Shown here piece by piece: positions 22,915 through 39,800 of a DNA stretch of 64,000 bases. Within the stretch, counting starts at the first letter, position 1; every line of letters begins with the position of its first letter. This DNA comes from Panicum virgatum (taxonomy: Eukaryota > Streptophyta > Magnoliopsida > Poales > Poaceae), in contig NC_053149.1 in assembly GCF_016808335.1 (NCBI RefSeq), forward strand, positions 56,659,922 to 56,723,921, given 5' to 3'. A program made the position numbers and the translations under genes. The notes beneath the pieces were generated by a model. That model saw nothing but the letters and a program-made list of their open reading frames with translations, was not told where the DNA came from and ran no database searches.

Positions 22915-24839
22915 CACCTGCAAGGCTGCAAGTTGCCAGTACAAGTCGTAAGACCTTTTGATCGAGCAGTGCCGCCTTTTGGAGAATCTACCAAAGCCGA
23001 GCGCCCCGGCCGGCCGCCAGTACCTCCTTAGTTGACATTAAGCACCATGCAAAGTCATGTCGTTTTGGGCGAGATAAACGGTGGCACAAGCTTTATTAGG
23101 GCGCTTGAAAAGCCGTAGCCCTTTTCGCGGGAGCACGTACAGTGCGGGTCACCAGCTCAGTCATTAGATTCCGTGGTGCAGTGAAAGTGCGGGCATTGAC
23201 TAAGCGCATCTCGCTCGCATCTCTACGGAGATACCAGCGGCGGACAACGACGGACACACATGCAATGCATGGGGCATCCATTCACCACCACATGTACTGT
23301 GCACTGTGCACCTAAAAAAGTTAGCTTCTAGTAGGAGGAATGGAATCTGCCCAATTTGGCATTATACCACGAATGCTACCTCCACTACTGTTCTCACAGT
23401 TCCTGGCCTCCCGTGTACACAAAATAAGTACTACCCGATTTTCATCGAGTGAGAGAGAAAATTGAGAAGAGAAGAAGATGTATGTATATAAAATAAACGA
23501 GAATATGCTGATCAGCTATATGTACACCTTCCAGAGAGGGGGAAATGTGGCTTTTCAAAAAAGAAAAAAGAAAAAGAAAAGAAAAATGCACAAGATTCTG
23601 GTGTCGTCCTAGTGTGCTTACGAGTTGCAGCACGACAGGTTAAACATCTACCACAACGAGCACCAGTAAAAAGGGGCCGGCCGCGGCCGGGCAGGCAGGA
23701 TCGAATCGCTCTCGATCTTGCGGTCCGAGCGTGAGTGGCGGTTCAATTATGCTGCTACTGGCGCCTCAGCTCCTCTGCTGCCTGCCAAAGCTTTGCTTTG
23801 CTAGCGCGGTTTCAAGGGGGGTGGTAGCTAGTAGTGAGCTGGTGACGAAGGCCATGTAAAAAAATGGTGTATCAGAGGGAGGGTGCGGCGGCCGGCAGCA
23901 ATGGCCGACACCCCTGAGGCGCCTGACGCCGGGCAGCCTCCCGGTCCGTGGATTTTCTCCGGACCCTTGACGACGGCCGGGATGCTGTTCTGGTTTCGTT
24001 TCGTGCCTCGGAGTTTAGAGCCGGATTCGCTGGCTGGCCTGTTTTCTTTCCAGAAATGACGCCGAGGAGCAACGCCGCGCAAGACTTGTGTGTGCGTGGC
24101 TGCCGTATCTTCATCCACTCGCTAAAGCTTCTTTCCTGCTGAGCTTAAGAAGAAACAAGTTCCACTACTATTTGACAAGCTTTTTACAATTGGGCATGTT
24201 TAATAACGTGACTAAAGAAACTGTTTTAACATGACAACAACCAGCAACTCTGATTTGTGTGCCGGCATGTGTTTGGCCTCTTAATTTGTTCAAACTGAGA
24301 TGAGTCTGGTCACTGGTGGGGAATCACTGGAAGAGGATGGCATCGCTTGGTCAGTCAATTAATCTGTGGGACAGGAGCCGCTGGATTGGTACGGGAATGG
24401 GAAGAATCTTTGCGGTTGAGGGACGACGCATGTCGCATTGCATGTTTGTCTGTACAAAACAAAGTGCAGAAGAAGTTCGAGGCACGGGCCTCTCTCACAG
24501 AGGCGAGAGGCCCAAGGCCGGAAGGCGACCCACCAACCAGGCCGGGCTGCGGCGCTCCCCGAGGAAGCCTACATGTGGGCTGCAGAGGGGCGATCCATTC
24601 GTTGGCCCAGAAAGGCAAAACCGGCACGACGCTCTTCCTTCGGATCGAAGTTCCCTCTTCCTCCTTCGCATCCAAGCTGTCGGCCTTTATTTGCGAAGAT
24701 CCTCTTGGCCTCCTCCTGTGACCCGAATTCCCTGGTCACCTCCTCCCACAACCCGCGCCATTTCCACCGCCTAGAGAGTAGGGATCTCTCGCTTCGCTAG
24801 CCGGTCGTCGATCCCTCTCCCTGCCGCAGGCGAGCCGCA
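22915..24839. other. Intergenic and NSF 5' flank
   Basis: No gene is seen from 22915 to about 24300. From about 24600 the sequence becomes CT-rich and GC-rich and is likely the NSF promoter and 5' UTR. Confidence 0.5.
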
Positions 24840-31185
<6,346 letters not shown>

Positions 31186-31403
31186 GCACGTTTCATGCGC
31201 AATAAGTAAACTCTTCCCACCTTCGTTTCTATTTTGTGTTTTGCCCTCCTGAACAAATAGTGGTTCTGCTCTGTAAAGTTTGTGCGATGCCTAACGCCCT
31301 AGCCTATTCTAACATGTCACATCAATGTATAGAAGTTGTGTATATTGACGACATATGATTGATGTTACTAGATTTATCATGCTAAATATTTTTATAGCAT
31401 ATA

Positions 31404-31739
31404 TGTTATGAGCGTGGTGGGATTGAGAGGATTGTGGAGGAAGAAGGGATGGCTGCTGACGTGCTACAGTACCCCACGGTGCTACACTGTCGCGGGTACT
31501 GTTTGCGAGGCGGCGGCTGCGGGGGCAAGAGAGCGGCGGCTAGGGTTGGGGGTGCTGGGAACGCCGGCCGCGGGGCTTCGCCCACGGCCGGCAAGAGAGA
31601 AGGGATTTCCTTCTAATCTCTTGCTTGATTAGATTGATACATCTCCTCTTCTTATATAGAGAGGTTTACTTGACCCCTAAGCAAGCGACTAATTAACCCT
31701 AATGGGCTAAGGCCCAATAGGCCCTTGACTCCTCTAACA
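31404..31739 (-). repeat. 3' LTR of the non-autonomous element
   Basis: On the minus strand it starts TGTTAGAGGAGTC and ends CATAACA. A TATA box (CTATATAAG) lies inside at about 31654-31662. Confidence 0.9.
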
Positions 31740-32017
31740 CTACACCCCACCTGGACATGCAGCTTGTCCTCGAGCTGCAACCTAACAATGACGCTAACGA
31801 TGACTCCACTAGACGCAAACCGAAAACCTAAGAACAAGCCTTTTACATCTCGGCTTATTTTAAATAAGCTGTAATTCTTTATCTTTGACTCTTGAAGATA
31901 CAGCGGACACCCTCCTTGTGCTGGACCCGCACGTAAGTAGCCGCCTGGATCCCATGGAGACCATCGGAACGAGAGGGGAGGACAGGTATGGCCACCGGAA
32001 ATTAGTCGCGACAGTGA

Positions 32018-32983
32018 CTAGCGGAGACGTCCTCGTGGTGGCCGGTGACGGAACGTGATGGCGCCAGGCAATGTGCCTCCGCCGATGTCAAGGAGGAAAG
32101 CGCCTCCCCTATCGCTGCTGTAGAATTGGAGTTCGCTACCATGCATGCGCGTGAAGACAGCGGCGAGTTGGCACGAGCGCTGGTGGCCGTCTGACGGGGC
32201 GAGGTCGCGCCCCCAATTGCCGAGGTCGATCGCTGTCAAAGCCGCCTCTTGCATCTCCAAGCGCATCTTCTGTAGCCGTCGCCGCGCTAGGAGGCCGCGT
32301 GCTGCAACCTGCAGCCGCACCGCCGCCGATGCCTGGATGACATCCACGCCCCCGAAGAAAGCGCTTGAGCAGTGCTGTTGCAGTGGCGCGGGGCTGGTGG
32401 CGGTGAACGGCGGGATTGGCGCAGGAGGGAAGGACAACGGTGCCGGGCTGCTGCTCTCCGCGGCAGCTAGGAGCTCGCAGGCTGGTTGCGGGACCTGTGG
32501 CGCGACGAAATCCTCCGAGATAACCGGATCTAACGGCAGAGGCGGCTGCGCTGAGGGTGATGGCGTGCCTTTGACCGCCGCCAGCCGCGTCAACTGGTGC
32601 GAGGTCACCGCGATGGAGGAAGGCGGCAGGCACTCAACCGGCGCAAGGGCTGCCGTCGGCGGCCACCTGGGTGTGGATGGAGGGCACATGGACGGCGACG
32701 GCGGCGACCACACGGGCGTCGAGGGCAGCAACCAGACGGGCGGCGACGGCGGCGACCATACAGGCCTCGAGGGCGGCCACGCGACCGGTGCCAGGGCCGC
32801 CATCTGTGCGGAGAAGTCGTCCACCTGGCGCTGCAGGAGAAGGTCGCGGATCCCGTCCAACTGTTGGCCCAAGTTGAGGACGGCGGCGGTTAACTGCGCC
32901 GGCATGACGAAGTTGGGGGGCGTCGCGCCCTGGGGGAACGACGAGGATGGCACGGTCGAGGACGAAGAGAGCGCGAGTGCCAT
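32018..32983 (-). CDS. Element-encoded protein with an IQ calmodulin-binding motif
   Basis: This 321-residue frame is the only sizeable ORF in the element and starts about 60 bp after the primer-binding site, where Gag normally sits. It has a Ser-rich N-terminus, a short helical segment (LTAAVLNLGQQLDGIRDLLL, residues 31-50), tandem Pro/Trp repeats of the type PPSPPVW (residues 69-110), a Pro-rich linker, and an IQ motif at 224-237 (LQVAARGLLARRRL, fitting the [FILV]Q-x3-[RK]G-x3-[RK]-x2-[FILVWY] pattern) followed by a basic helix. It lacks a zinc knuckle, protease or polymerase. IQ motifs bind calmodulin in known proteins; here that is inference from sequence. It may be a divergent Gag or a captured host segment. 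Confidence 0.7.
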   Translation of the reverse strand: MALALSSSSTVPSSSFPQGATPPNFVMPAQLTAAVLNLGQQLDGIRDLLLQRQVDDFSAQMAALAPVAWPPSRPVWSPPSPPVWLLPSTPVWSPPSPSMCPPSTPRWPPTAALAPVECLPPSSIAVTSHQLTRLAAVKGTPSPSAQPPLPLDPVISEDFVAPQVPQPACELLAAAESSSPAPLSFPPAPIPPFTATSPAPLQQHCSSAFFGGVDVIQASAAVRLQVAARGLLARRRLQKMRLEMQEAALTAIDLGNWGRDLAPSDGHQRSCQLAAVFTRMHGSELQFYSSDRGGAFLLDIGGGTLPGAITFRHRPPRGRLR

Positions 32984-33043
32984 GGTGGACGACAGTGGCG
33001 GCGGCGGCGGTGGTTGGGGCGGAGGTCGCAGGGGGGCCTAACA

Positions 33044-33055
33044 GCTCTGATACCA
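33044..33055 (-). other. Primer-binding site (initiator tRNA-Met)
   Basis: TGGTATCAGAGC on the minus strand lies two bases after the 5' LTR. It is complementary to the 3' end of plant initiator tRNA-Met and would prime minus-strand DNA synthesis. Confidence 0.92.
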
Positions 33056-33057
33056 GA

Positions 33058-33391
33058 TGTTATGAGCGTGGTGGGATTGAGAGGATTGTGGAGGAAGAAG
33101 GGGCGGCTGCTAACGCGCTACAGTACCCGCAGTGCTACAGTACCGCGGGTACTGTTCACGATGCGACGGCTGCGGGGCAAGAGAGCGGCGGCTAGGGTTG
33201 GGGGCGCTGGGAACGCCGGCCGCGGGGCTTCGCCCACGGCCGACAAGAGAGAAAGGATTTCCTTCTAATCTCTTGGTTGATTAAATTGATACATCTCCTC
33301 TCCTTATATAGAGAGGTTTACTTGACTCCTAAGCAAGCGACTAATTAACCCTAATGGGCTAAGGCCCAATAGGCCTTTGACTCCTCTAATA
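33058..33391 (-). repeat. 5' LTR of the non-autonomous element
   Basis: Matches the other LTR along its length with scattered substitutions and small indels, mainly between 33100 and 33180. The start is TATTAGAGG in place of TGTTAGAGG. Confidence 0.9.
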
Positions 33392-33610
33392 ATATAACTC
33401 TCTATTTAAACTTATATACTTTCAAATATTGCCGGTGGAAGTGTATTTGGGAGATTGTGTAATGTGTTCTAAACGACTAACGTTTAGAATGAGATTGAGT
33501 AATCACTATAGGCACTGTTCACTCACTAACTATGACAATAATAACAGCTAATACCTCTTATGCTCACAGCTATATATAAAAGGTAAAAAACTCATGTCCA
33601 GAATTACATT

Positions 33611-34787
33611 TGCCCTGTTTGGATCCCTGGGTTAAAGTTAGATTGGGTTAGATTGAAGCTCATCTAACCCAAAAGCATCCAAACAGGTGGGTTAGATGTA
33701 TCCAACCCACCCAAAAAACTATCCCCTCCAAGGGGTGCTTATTTGAGTTAGATTAGTGGGGCCCACTATTTTTCTCTCTCCCTGGATCGGTTTGTGGCCG
33801 ACAGGCCTTCTCCCTCCCGCACGCCATCGTCCCCTGCAGACCCCCGCCGCCGCCCCTGCAGACCCCCGCCGCCCAGGGCGGCCGCGCCGGCCGGCCGTCG
33901 CCGAGTTGCGCCGCCGGCCTTCCTACCGCCTTGCGGCGCTGGCCCCTGGAGGGCACCTGCGTGCCGCCGCCCCGGACCTCGCCGCGCCGGCCGTCCAACT
34001 GAGCGCCGCCCAGGATCCGCCCCTGCAACGCCGATTCAAAGAGCGCCGCCGCCCCTGGAACCTCGCCTCACCGCCCCCAAGATCCGCTCTTGGAGCCTCG
34101 CCTCGCCGCCCCCAAGATCCGCCCTCTTGCGCCGGCGACAGGCCCCACGCCACAGGCCGCGCCTGCAGGGTCGTCCGCCTCCTCCAGCCCCTCGTCCCTC
34201 GCCATGGTCGACGGCGAGGAGTCCTTCGCCAAGCGCCGCCGGAAGCTGCAGCCCACGCGCGCCGTGGCGTGCGCGTCCCCGCTCGCCACCGCGGCGCCCG
34301 CAGCCTACTACCCGGTCATCGCCGACCCACTCCTACAGGGCACCGGTGGGGCGGCGGCCATCTCCGTCCCGAGCTCGCCCCCATCACCGCCGCGTCCAGC
34401 AACGCCGACGAGCAGGAGAAGACGGCGGGGGTGGTGCCGGACCCGTGGCCGCGAGGATGGAGGGCTCGGCCTGGCGGAGCAGCCACTCAATGGTCTGGCC
34501 GTCGGACTTGAGCCCCAGCTTGCGGGTGAGCTGGAACACGCGCGCCGCGCACACGATCGGCATCCGCACGCGCCGCCTATGCCCGTTCACCTTGCTGTGC
34601 CCGTTCACATAGGAGCTATCCACACTAGATCCGGCTGGAAATGAGCCAAATGATTGAAAAAATGCATTTATTGTTCATCTAACCCTTGCATCCAAACACC
34701 CCTTTGGTTAGAGTTAGTTATGAGGTAGAATCTAACTCTAACCTCTAACTGAGTTACTAACTGAGTTAGAGTATCCAAACAGAGCCA
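33611..34787. mobile_element. TIR element carrying GC-rich captured gene sequence
   Basis: The left end reads gccctgtttggatccctggg and the right end reads gagtatccaaacagagcc, forming terminal inverted repeats around CTGTTTGGAT. AT-rich subterminal ttaga/aactc repeats follow. Between them, 33780-34620 is sharply GC-rich and contains a TCP-domain coding fragment on the minus strand. The target-site duplication is not clear. There is no transposase. The layout is that of a gene-capturing (Pack-type) element. Confidence 0.6.
34384..34623 (-). pseudogene. Captured fragment of a class I TCP transcription factor gene
   Basis: The frame contains [20 protein letters not shown] and then [20 protein letters not shown], which match the basic-helix-loop-helix TCP domain of class I (PCF) plant transcription factors, including the [13 protein letters not shown] and TIEWLL blocks. 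Just after LAATG the reading continues better in another frame (a TTPAVFS-like segment), so the copy is frameshifted. Only the domain region is present and it lies between the TIRs of a transposon. Intact TCP proteins bind GC-rich promoter sites (GGNCCC). This copy is most likely non-functional, though an ATG does open the fragment. Confidence 0.75.
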
Positions 34788-34789
34788 TT

Positions 34790-35169
34790 ATATATAGGAC
34801 GGCTATTACCATTGGATGCCCCTCCACGATGACTTTACATATCAAAGGTCAAGGGCATCTACCGTGCCGTTGCACATCAAGGAAACTGTAGCTTCACCTA
34901 TGCAGATCTGCTCTTCCGCGGGTGTCGGCGGCTTGGCGCTGGCGACAATGCCTAAACGAATCCTTTTTTTTAAGCAATCTTAAAACTAATCTAACCAGCA
35001 GCCTCACGAGGCGCACCCTTTTTTTTACCTGCTTTCTATTCGTTTTCTGGTGATTTTTTTTTCTGACACACTTCACCACTCGCTTGATTCGGAGGACAAG
35101 ACAAACGACAAAAAAGCTCGACCTGGGCGCAACAGAAGCTCAGAGGACGCAAGGAGATGGCTTCTCTTC
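34790..35169. other. Intergenic, MAN 3' flank
   Basis: Short AT-rich spacer with several T runs. The right part is probably the 3' UTR of the mannanase gene. Confidence 0.5.
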
Positions 35170-37105
35170 CTACGACGAGCCGGCGGCGCACGCCGCCAGC
35201 GCCCGCTTGGCCTCCTCCCCGGCGCCGCGCCTCAGCTTGGCGAGCCTGCACGACTGCTCCTTGATCAGCCTGCGCAGCGACGGGTGCTCGCTGGGCACGA
35301 CCGAGTAGTCGTCGTGGTACTCCTCCATGCCCTCCGGCGCGAGCTGCCACACGAAGGCGGCGGCGCCCGCGCCGCCCCGTGCGGCCGACCCGTAGACGAT
35401 GTCGTAGATGGCCCTGTAGAGGACGTCGCGGTGGGAGGGGTCGAAGCCCTGGGCGCGCTTGGACAGCCCGAACTCGGTGGTGAGCACCGGCTTGCCCAGC
35501 TCCGTGTCCCCGTCCTCGATGTGGGAGGCCACCCACCGCTTCGCGAACTCGAGCTTCTCCTCCGCCGTGGCGCGCTGCTTCAGCAGCCTGCGCACGCACG
35601 CACGGACACGATCGATCAGCGACCGTTTCGTCACTCACTGGAACAGCCTTCAGAGCTCAGGAGGAATGGTGGTTACCAGGTGTCGGGGTAGAGGTGGATG
35701 GAGGCGAAGTCAATGTCCGGGATCTTGGCGTTGCGGATGAAGTCGGAGCCGTAGTTGTTGTCCTTCCAGGTCCCCGGGTTGACGTCCAGCTTGCTGGGGG
35801 GGCTCGTCGGCCCGTAGAACCCCTCGGCGCCGACGGTGAGCAGGTGCTTCCTGTCGATGGACTTCACGTACACCGCCATCTCCTCGATCCAGCGCTGCGG
35901 GAGCAACCATTTCGATCACCACGGGTGGGTAAAATAGCCACGAATCGGAAAGTGGACGAAGGCATCGATGCGCACAAACAAGAAAAAGAAACGATCACGG
36001 TCACCGACGCGAGACCAATTGAAAGTCTGCTCACCTGGAGCGTGTCGCCGGATAGGTCCGTGGTGCAGCGGGGCTCGTTCATCAGCTCCCAAGCGAGGAT
36101 GGTGGGGTCGTCCCTGTACTCCACCCCCGTCAAGTGGTTCTTCCTCGTCAGCAGCGTCTGCGCCCAAAAGCGTCAAACAAGGCCCCGGCCTGGGTTAATT
36201 TCGGCTAGCTCGCCACCGAGTCACCGACACCCCACCCCAGATTAGATTTCACTTTCACCCATGGTGACCGGTGAAACATACAGTTAGCTAACCAACCGAC
36301 ACTGCTGCAGTGCCCGCCACAGTAAACTAAACAATCCGGGAGCTCAGTGCGATGGGATTATTGGGGAGCAAAGCAGCTTAGAGAGAGGGAGAGCTGACCT
36401 TGAGGTAGACCTTGAAGTAGTCGCGGATGGCGGGGTCGAAGAAGAAGGAGTCGTTGGAGGCGGAGAGGCCGACGCCCTCCTCCCACGCCCACCGCACGTA
36501 CTGCGTCTTCCCGCCGTACGCCTCCAGGTTGTTCGCCAGGCTCAGGATCAGCCGCACGCCGTGCCGCCCGGCCTCCACCAGCACCCGGTCCAGCGCCTGC
36601 ACCCGCGCCGAGCGCGCTCCGTCCATCAACAACCCCGGCATTTCCCCCGGCGGCGCGGCTAGAACTAGAATCGATGGAGGAATTTACTCTTCTTCCTAAT
36701 TACCTTGAAGACGCGCTCGTCGAAGTGGCCTGGGGAGACCTGGAGGGCGTTGTAGGCGCCGTCGTTGAATGCCCAGGAGCGGCACACGGTGAGGCCCATC
36801 TCGGCGGCGGCGCGGAACATGCGGGACACGCGGTCCCGGGACCTCGGCTCCACGGCCTGGTCCATGAGCCAGTACGAGTTCCACCCGTTCGGGTAGAACG
36901 GCTCGCCCTCCAGGAATAGCTGCGCGCCGCGCCGCTCCACGAAGGGCGCCGCCACGGCGGCCGCGCGGGGGGAGGCGCCGGAGCCGGGCAGGGACGGGAG
37001 CGAGATGTGGCGGAGGTCCACCGCGCCGAAGGTGAAGTAGAGCAGCGCCACGCAGGTGGCCACGCCGAGGACGTGGTACATGGCCAGGCCGCCGCCGAAC
37101 GCCAT
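35170..37105 (-). CDS. MAN: Mannan endo-1,4-beta-mannosidase (GH5 endo-beta-mannanase)
   Basis: Five minus-strand exons: 37105-36704, 36596-36399, 36157-36035, 35894-35677 and 35587-35170. The total is 1,359 nt, 452 residues, within the usual range for plant mannanases. The enzyme cuts beta-1,4-mannan in cell walls, in seed reserves, wood or expanding tissues. An N-terminal hydrophobic segment (residues ~10-30) is a signal peptide or membrane anchor. GH5 motifs are [12 protein letters not shown] near residue 70, CRSWAFNDG near 110, the acid/base glutamate in WELMNEPR (about E228), IHLYPDTW (about 307-314) and the nucleophile in TTEFG (about E352). All introns are GT-AG. Exon 1 starts at the only in-frame ATG giving the anchor. 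The numbered family member cannot be told from sequence alone. Confidence 0.93.
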
Positions 37106-37924
37106 TGCCGCCGGTGCGTCGGTGGGGGTGGTACGGTGTCTCGAGGGAGCTTGGGGGCGCTATGGGGCGACCATGCGGAGTGGGATGCTCCCTAGATGTT
37201 CTAGAAGGCGGAGTGGGCGCAGAGGCTGCTGAGGGCAGTGGAGTGGGAGGAGAGGAGACGAGTGGGGGATGGACGGAGAAGTAGGAGGGGAGCTAGTAGC
37301 CGCGGCCCGCGGACAAGTGGGTACCTCCCAGCTCGGGCTGCTCCGCGTCGGCGGCAACTGTTACTCTGTGGAGGTGCGCCGCTGAAGACAGGGAGGCGAT
37401 TTTGCTTCTAGCACCTCAACGAAGTTAAAATTGCGCTTTTACCCTCCGGAAACGTCGGCCATGGGCATGGCCTCGACTTCGAGGGAGTGCCTCTTTTTAT
37501 GGACACGATCCGAATAACCTTGAATGTAATGGCATGATTTGCCGGGGACATTGATTGTTCTTAATGTAGGGCTTCCGCAGCGCATGTGGGCTACATAACG
37601 TTGATAAATCTTCAACGCGCAACCTCTTTATCCTCCTCCATTCAGCCTTCACGTCCTGCGTGATTGACGCGCCACGGTTAATGAAAAGGATGTTTCTTAA
37701 CAGAAAAAACTTACTCCTACTGGTATGTGGATTTGTTGCAGTTTAGCCAAATCATAAGCAGTTTCACCAAAAAAAATAATTTGCTAGCTGATCTATGCAA
37801 AGTTATAAACTGTACTCAGAGAAAAGTTGCCACGCCATGGGGTCACAGGGTCACAGTTCACATGATTCCTTCAGATCTCAGGCATACCGGCCCAAAGGAC
37901 ACACAACCCTACCAGTCGCCACAC
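37106..37924. other. Promoter side of the mannanase gene and intergenic DNA
   Basis: The first 250 bp or so are likely 5' UTR and promoter. No clear TATA box or transposon end is visible. Confidence 0.5.
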
Positions 37925-37927
37925 ACA

Positions 37928-38273
37928 GGCCATGTTTTGTTACATGTCAAATCATAATTCACAAAAAGACAAACGTCTGCATGGAGTACTAAATGAAGTA
38001 TATTTGCAAAATCTTTTTAGGAATGGGTGTAAATTTTCGAGACGAATCTAATGAGCCAAGTTTCATCATGATTGGCTATAGTGATGCTACAGTGACCGCG
38101 CTCAATCATCCTCTAATCATGCGGTCAAAGGCCTCATTAGGTAGAGCAACTGCTACAGTATCACAATTGTGGAGGTAATTTTGTAATTAGACTTTATTTA
38201 ATACCCCTAATTAGTGGTCAAAACATCATTTCTCTCTCATCAAAACATTTTCACACTTCAACCAAACATGGCC
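37928..38273. mobile_element. MITE with GGCCATGTTT ends, copy 1
   Basis: Ends GGCCATGTTTT/AAACATGGCC are flanked by aca on both sides. The interior carries gagacgaatctaatgagcc and tgatgctacagt blocks found in related elements at 38291, 46173 and 55680. No coding capacity. Confidence 0.75.
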
Positions 38274-38290
38274 ACAGCGCCAGAAAAAAA

Positions 38291-38637
38291 GGCCATGTTT
38301 GGCTAAGGGTCACATCAAAAATTCACAAAAAGACGAATGCCCGCATGTAGTACTAAATGAAATCTATTTGCAAAACCTTTTTAGGAATGGCTGTAAATTT
38401 TCGAGACGAATCTAATGAGCCAAGTTTCATCATGATTGGCTACAGTGATGCTACAGTAACTACACCCAATCATCATCTAATCGTGCGGTCAAAGGCCTCA
38501 TTAGCTAAAGTAACTGCTACAGTACCATAGTTGTGGAAGTGATTTTGTAATTAAACTTTATTTAATACCCCTAATTAGTGGTTAAAACATTATTTCTCTC
38601 TCATGAAAACGTTTTCACGCCTAAACCAAACATGGCC
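38291..38637. mobile_element. MITE with GGCCATGTTT ends, copy 2
   Basis: Closely similar to copy 1 over its whole length and in the same orientation, only 17 bp away. Ends GGCCATGTTTGG/CCAAACATGGCC are flanked by aaa on both sides. Confidence 0.8.
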
Positions 38638-38812
38638 AAAAATGGTCCTTGCTCCCAGATCTCTCCTGCTCGCCCTGCCACCGTCAGACCAACTCCATGA
38701 CAAAATGAATGGGCGTAAACAAAAGCGAGACCTCTGAGAAATCATGCCGCCCGTAATTGCATTCCGGCAATTAGATCCCAGGATCATTAAAAACTGATAA
38801 TCAAATGGCTTA

Positions 38813-39044
38813 GGCCATGTTTAGTTCCCAAAAATTTTCAAGATTTCCCGTCACATCGAATTTTTGGACACATGAATGAAGCATTAAATATAGTTTAAAA
38901 AGATAACTAATTGCATAGTTTAACTATAAATGATGAGATGAATCTTTTGAGTCTAATTCGTTCATAATTAGACACTAATTATTAAATAAAAACGAAAGTG
39001 CTACAGTAGTCGAACCCAAAAAAATTCATCAACTAAACACACCT
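38813..39044. mobile_element. Tourist-like MITE
   Basis: Ends GGCCATGTTTAGTT and its imperfect inverse aactaaacacacct are flanked by TTA (38810-38812 and 39045-39047), the PIF/Harbinger target duplication. Confidence 0.8.
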
Positions 39045-39047
39045 TTA

Positions 39048-39626
39048 GTATTAGTGATGATGACTGTGAGATGGCAAATCTCACTAGTTCCTTGGTTGCC
39101 CAGGGCCCACCCTGCTCATCCTAGGCGCAGACAGTTCCTTGCCGTCTGGTGGTCCCCTTGGGAGGCGGAGGAGGAGGAGGTCGTTGCTCGTCCTCGTTTG
39201 TTTGTTTGCGGAGATTTCGCCATTCCCTGTTTACTATTCCGGGCAACGCATTTACTGCGCTGTTTTTCACCCCAAGCAACTCCGAGTGCATGTTTTTCTC
39301 AAGGATAACAACAGTAGGTTATCACGTGCAGCAGTGAGCCCATCTCCACACGGTGATGCTGATCCCAGCAGTAAATTAGCCATGCAGCGCGGTACACGCT
39401 GCACAAGGATAACAAACTCATTGAAGAAACCAAGCAGGCAATGTTTTTTTTTACTAGATGGTGAAGAAGCAGGCTGTGTATAGAATACAGCCCGAGCCCC
39501 TCGCCAGGGTTCCCATGCTGTATGTTTTTTTTTCAAACAATGATTCCCATGATGTATAAAGAAACTTAAAGTTGCATGTTTTACCCCGGTCTTGTTACCC
39601 GGGGCTTATTACCGATCCAATGTGGG
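39048..39626. other. Intergenic
   Basis: Moderate GC, no recognised gene or transposon ends. Confidence 0.55.
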
Positions 39627-39634
39627 GTCACATG

Positions 39635-39792
39635 TAGGGGTGGTAAAGGGCCCAATATTTTGAACTAGAAAATTTAAGGACCAGGTCTTAAAAGGGCCGG
39701 GCTCTAATGTTATGCAATTTTGAGCTAAAAAATTTAAAAGTCTTGTTGGACTGTGAAAAGAACACTAGGGCCATGACCCATTACCACCCCTA
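39635..39792. mobile_element. Short hAT MITE
   Basis: Ends TAGGGGTGGTAA/TTACCACCCCTA are flanked by the exact 8-bp duplication gtcacatg (39627-39634 and 39793-39800). Length 158 bp, non-coding. Confidence 0.88.
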
Positions 39793-39800
39793 GTCACATG

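Larger units (their letters stand above)
31404..33391 (-). mobile_element. Small non-autonomous LTR retrotransposon
   Basis: Two LTRs, 31404-31739 and 33058-33391, are flanked by the 5-bp duplication atata (31399-31403 and 33392-33396). On the minus strand the 5' LTR is on the right. Its initial TG has become TA; the other ends are TG...CA. The internal part (1.3 kb) has a methionine-initiator tRNA primer site, one ORF and a G-rich tract (GGTGGGGTGTAG) before the 3' LTR. No protease, integrase or reverse transcriptase is present, so movement needs proteins from another element. The LTRs differ at many sites, so the insertion is not recent. It sits about 220 bp downstream of the NSF stop codon. 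Confidence 0.93.

Noticed and set aside
33756..34644. Several plus-strand frames of 180-270 codons.
   Set aside because: The only recognisable homology (TCP domain) is on the minus strand; the plus frames are compositional.
35036..37195. Alternative long frames on both strands over the mannanase gene.
   Set aside because: All GH5 motifs and splice phases fit one minus-strand model.
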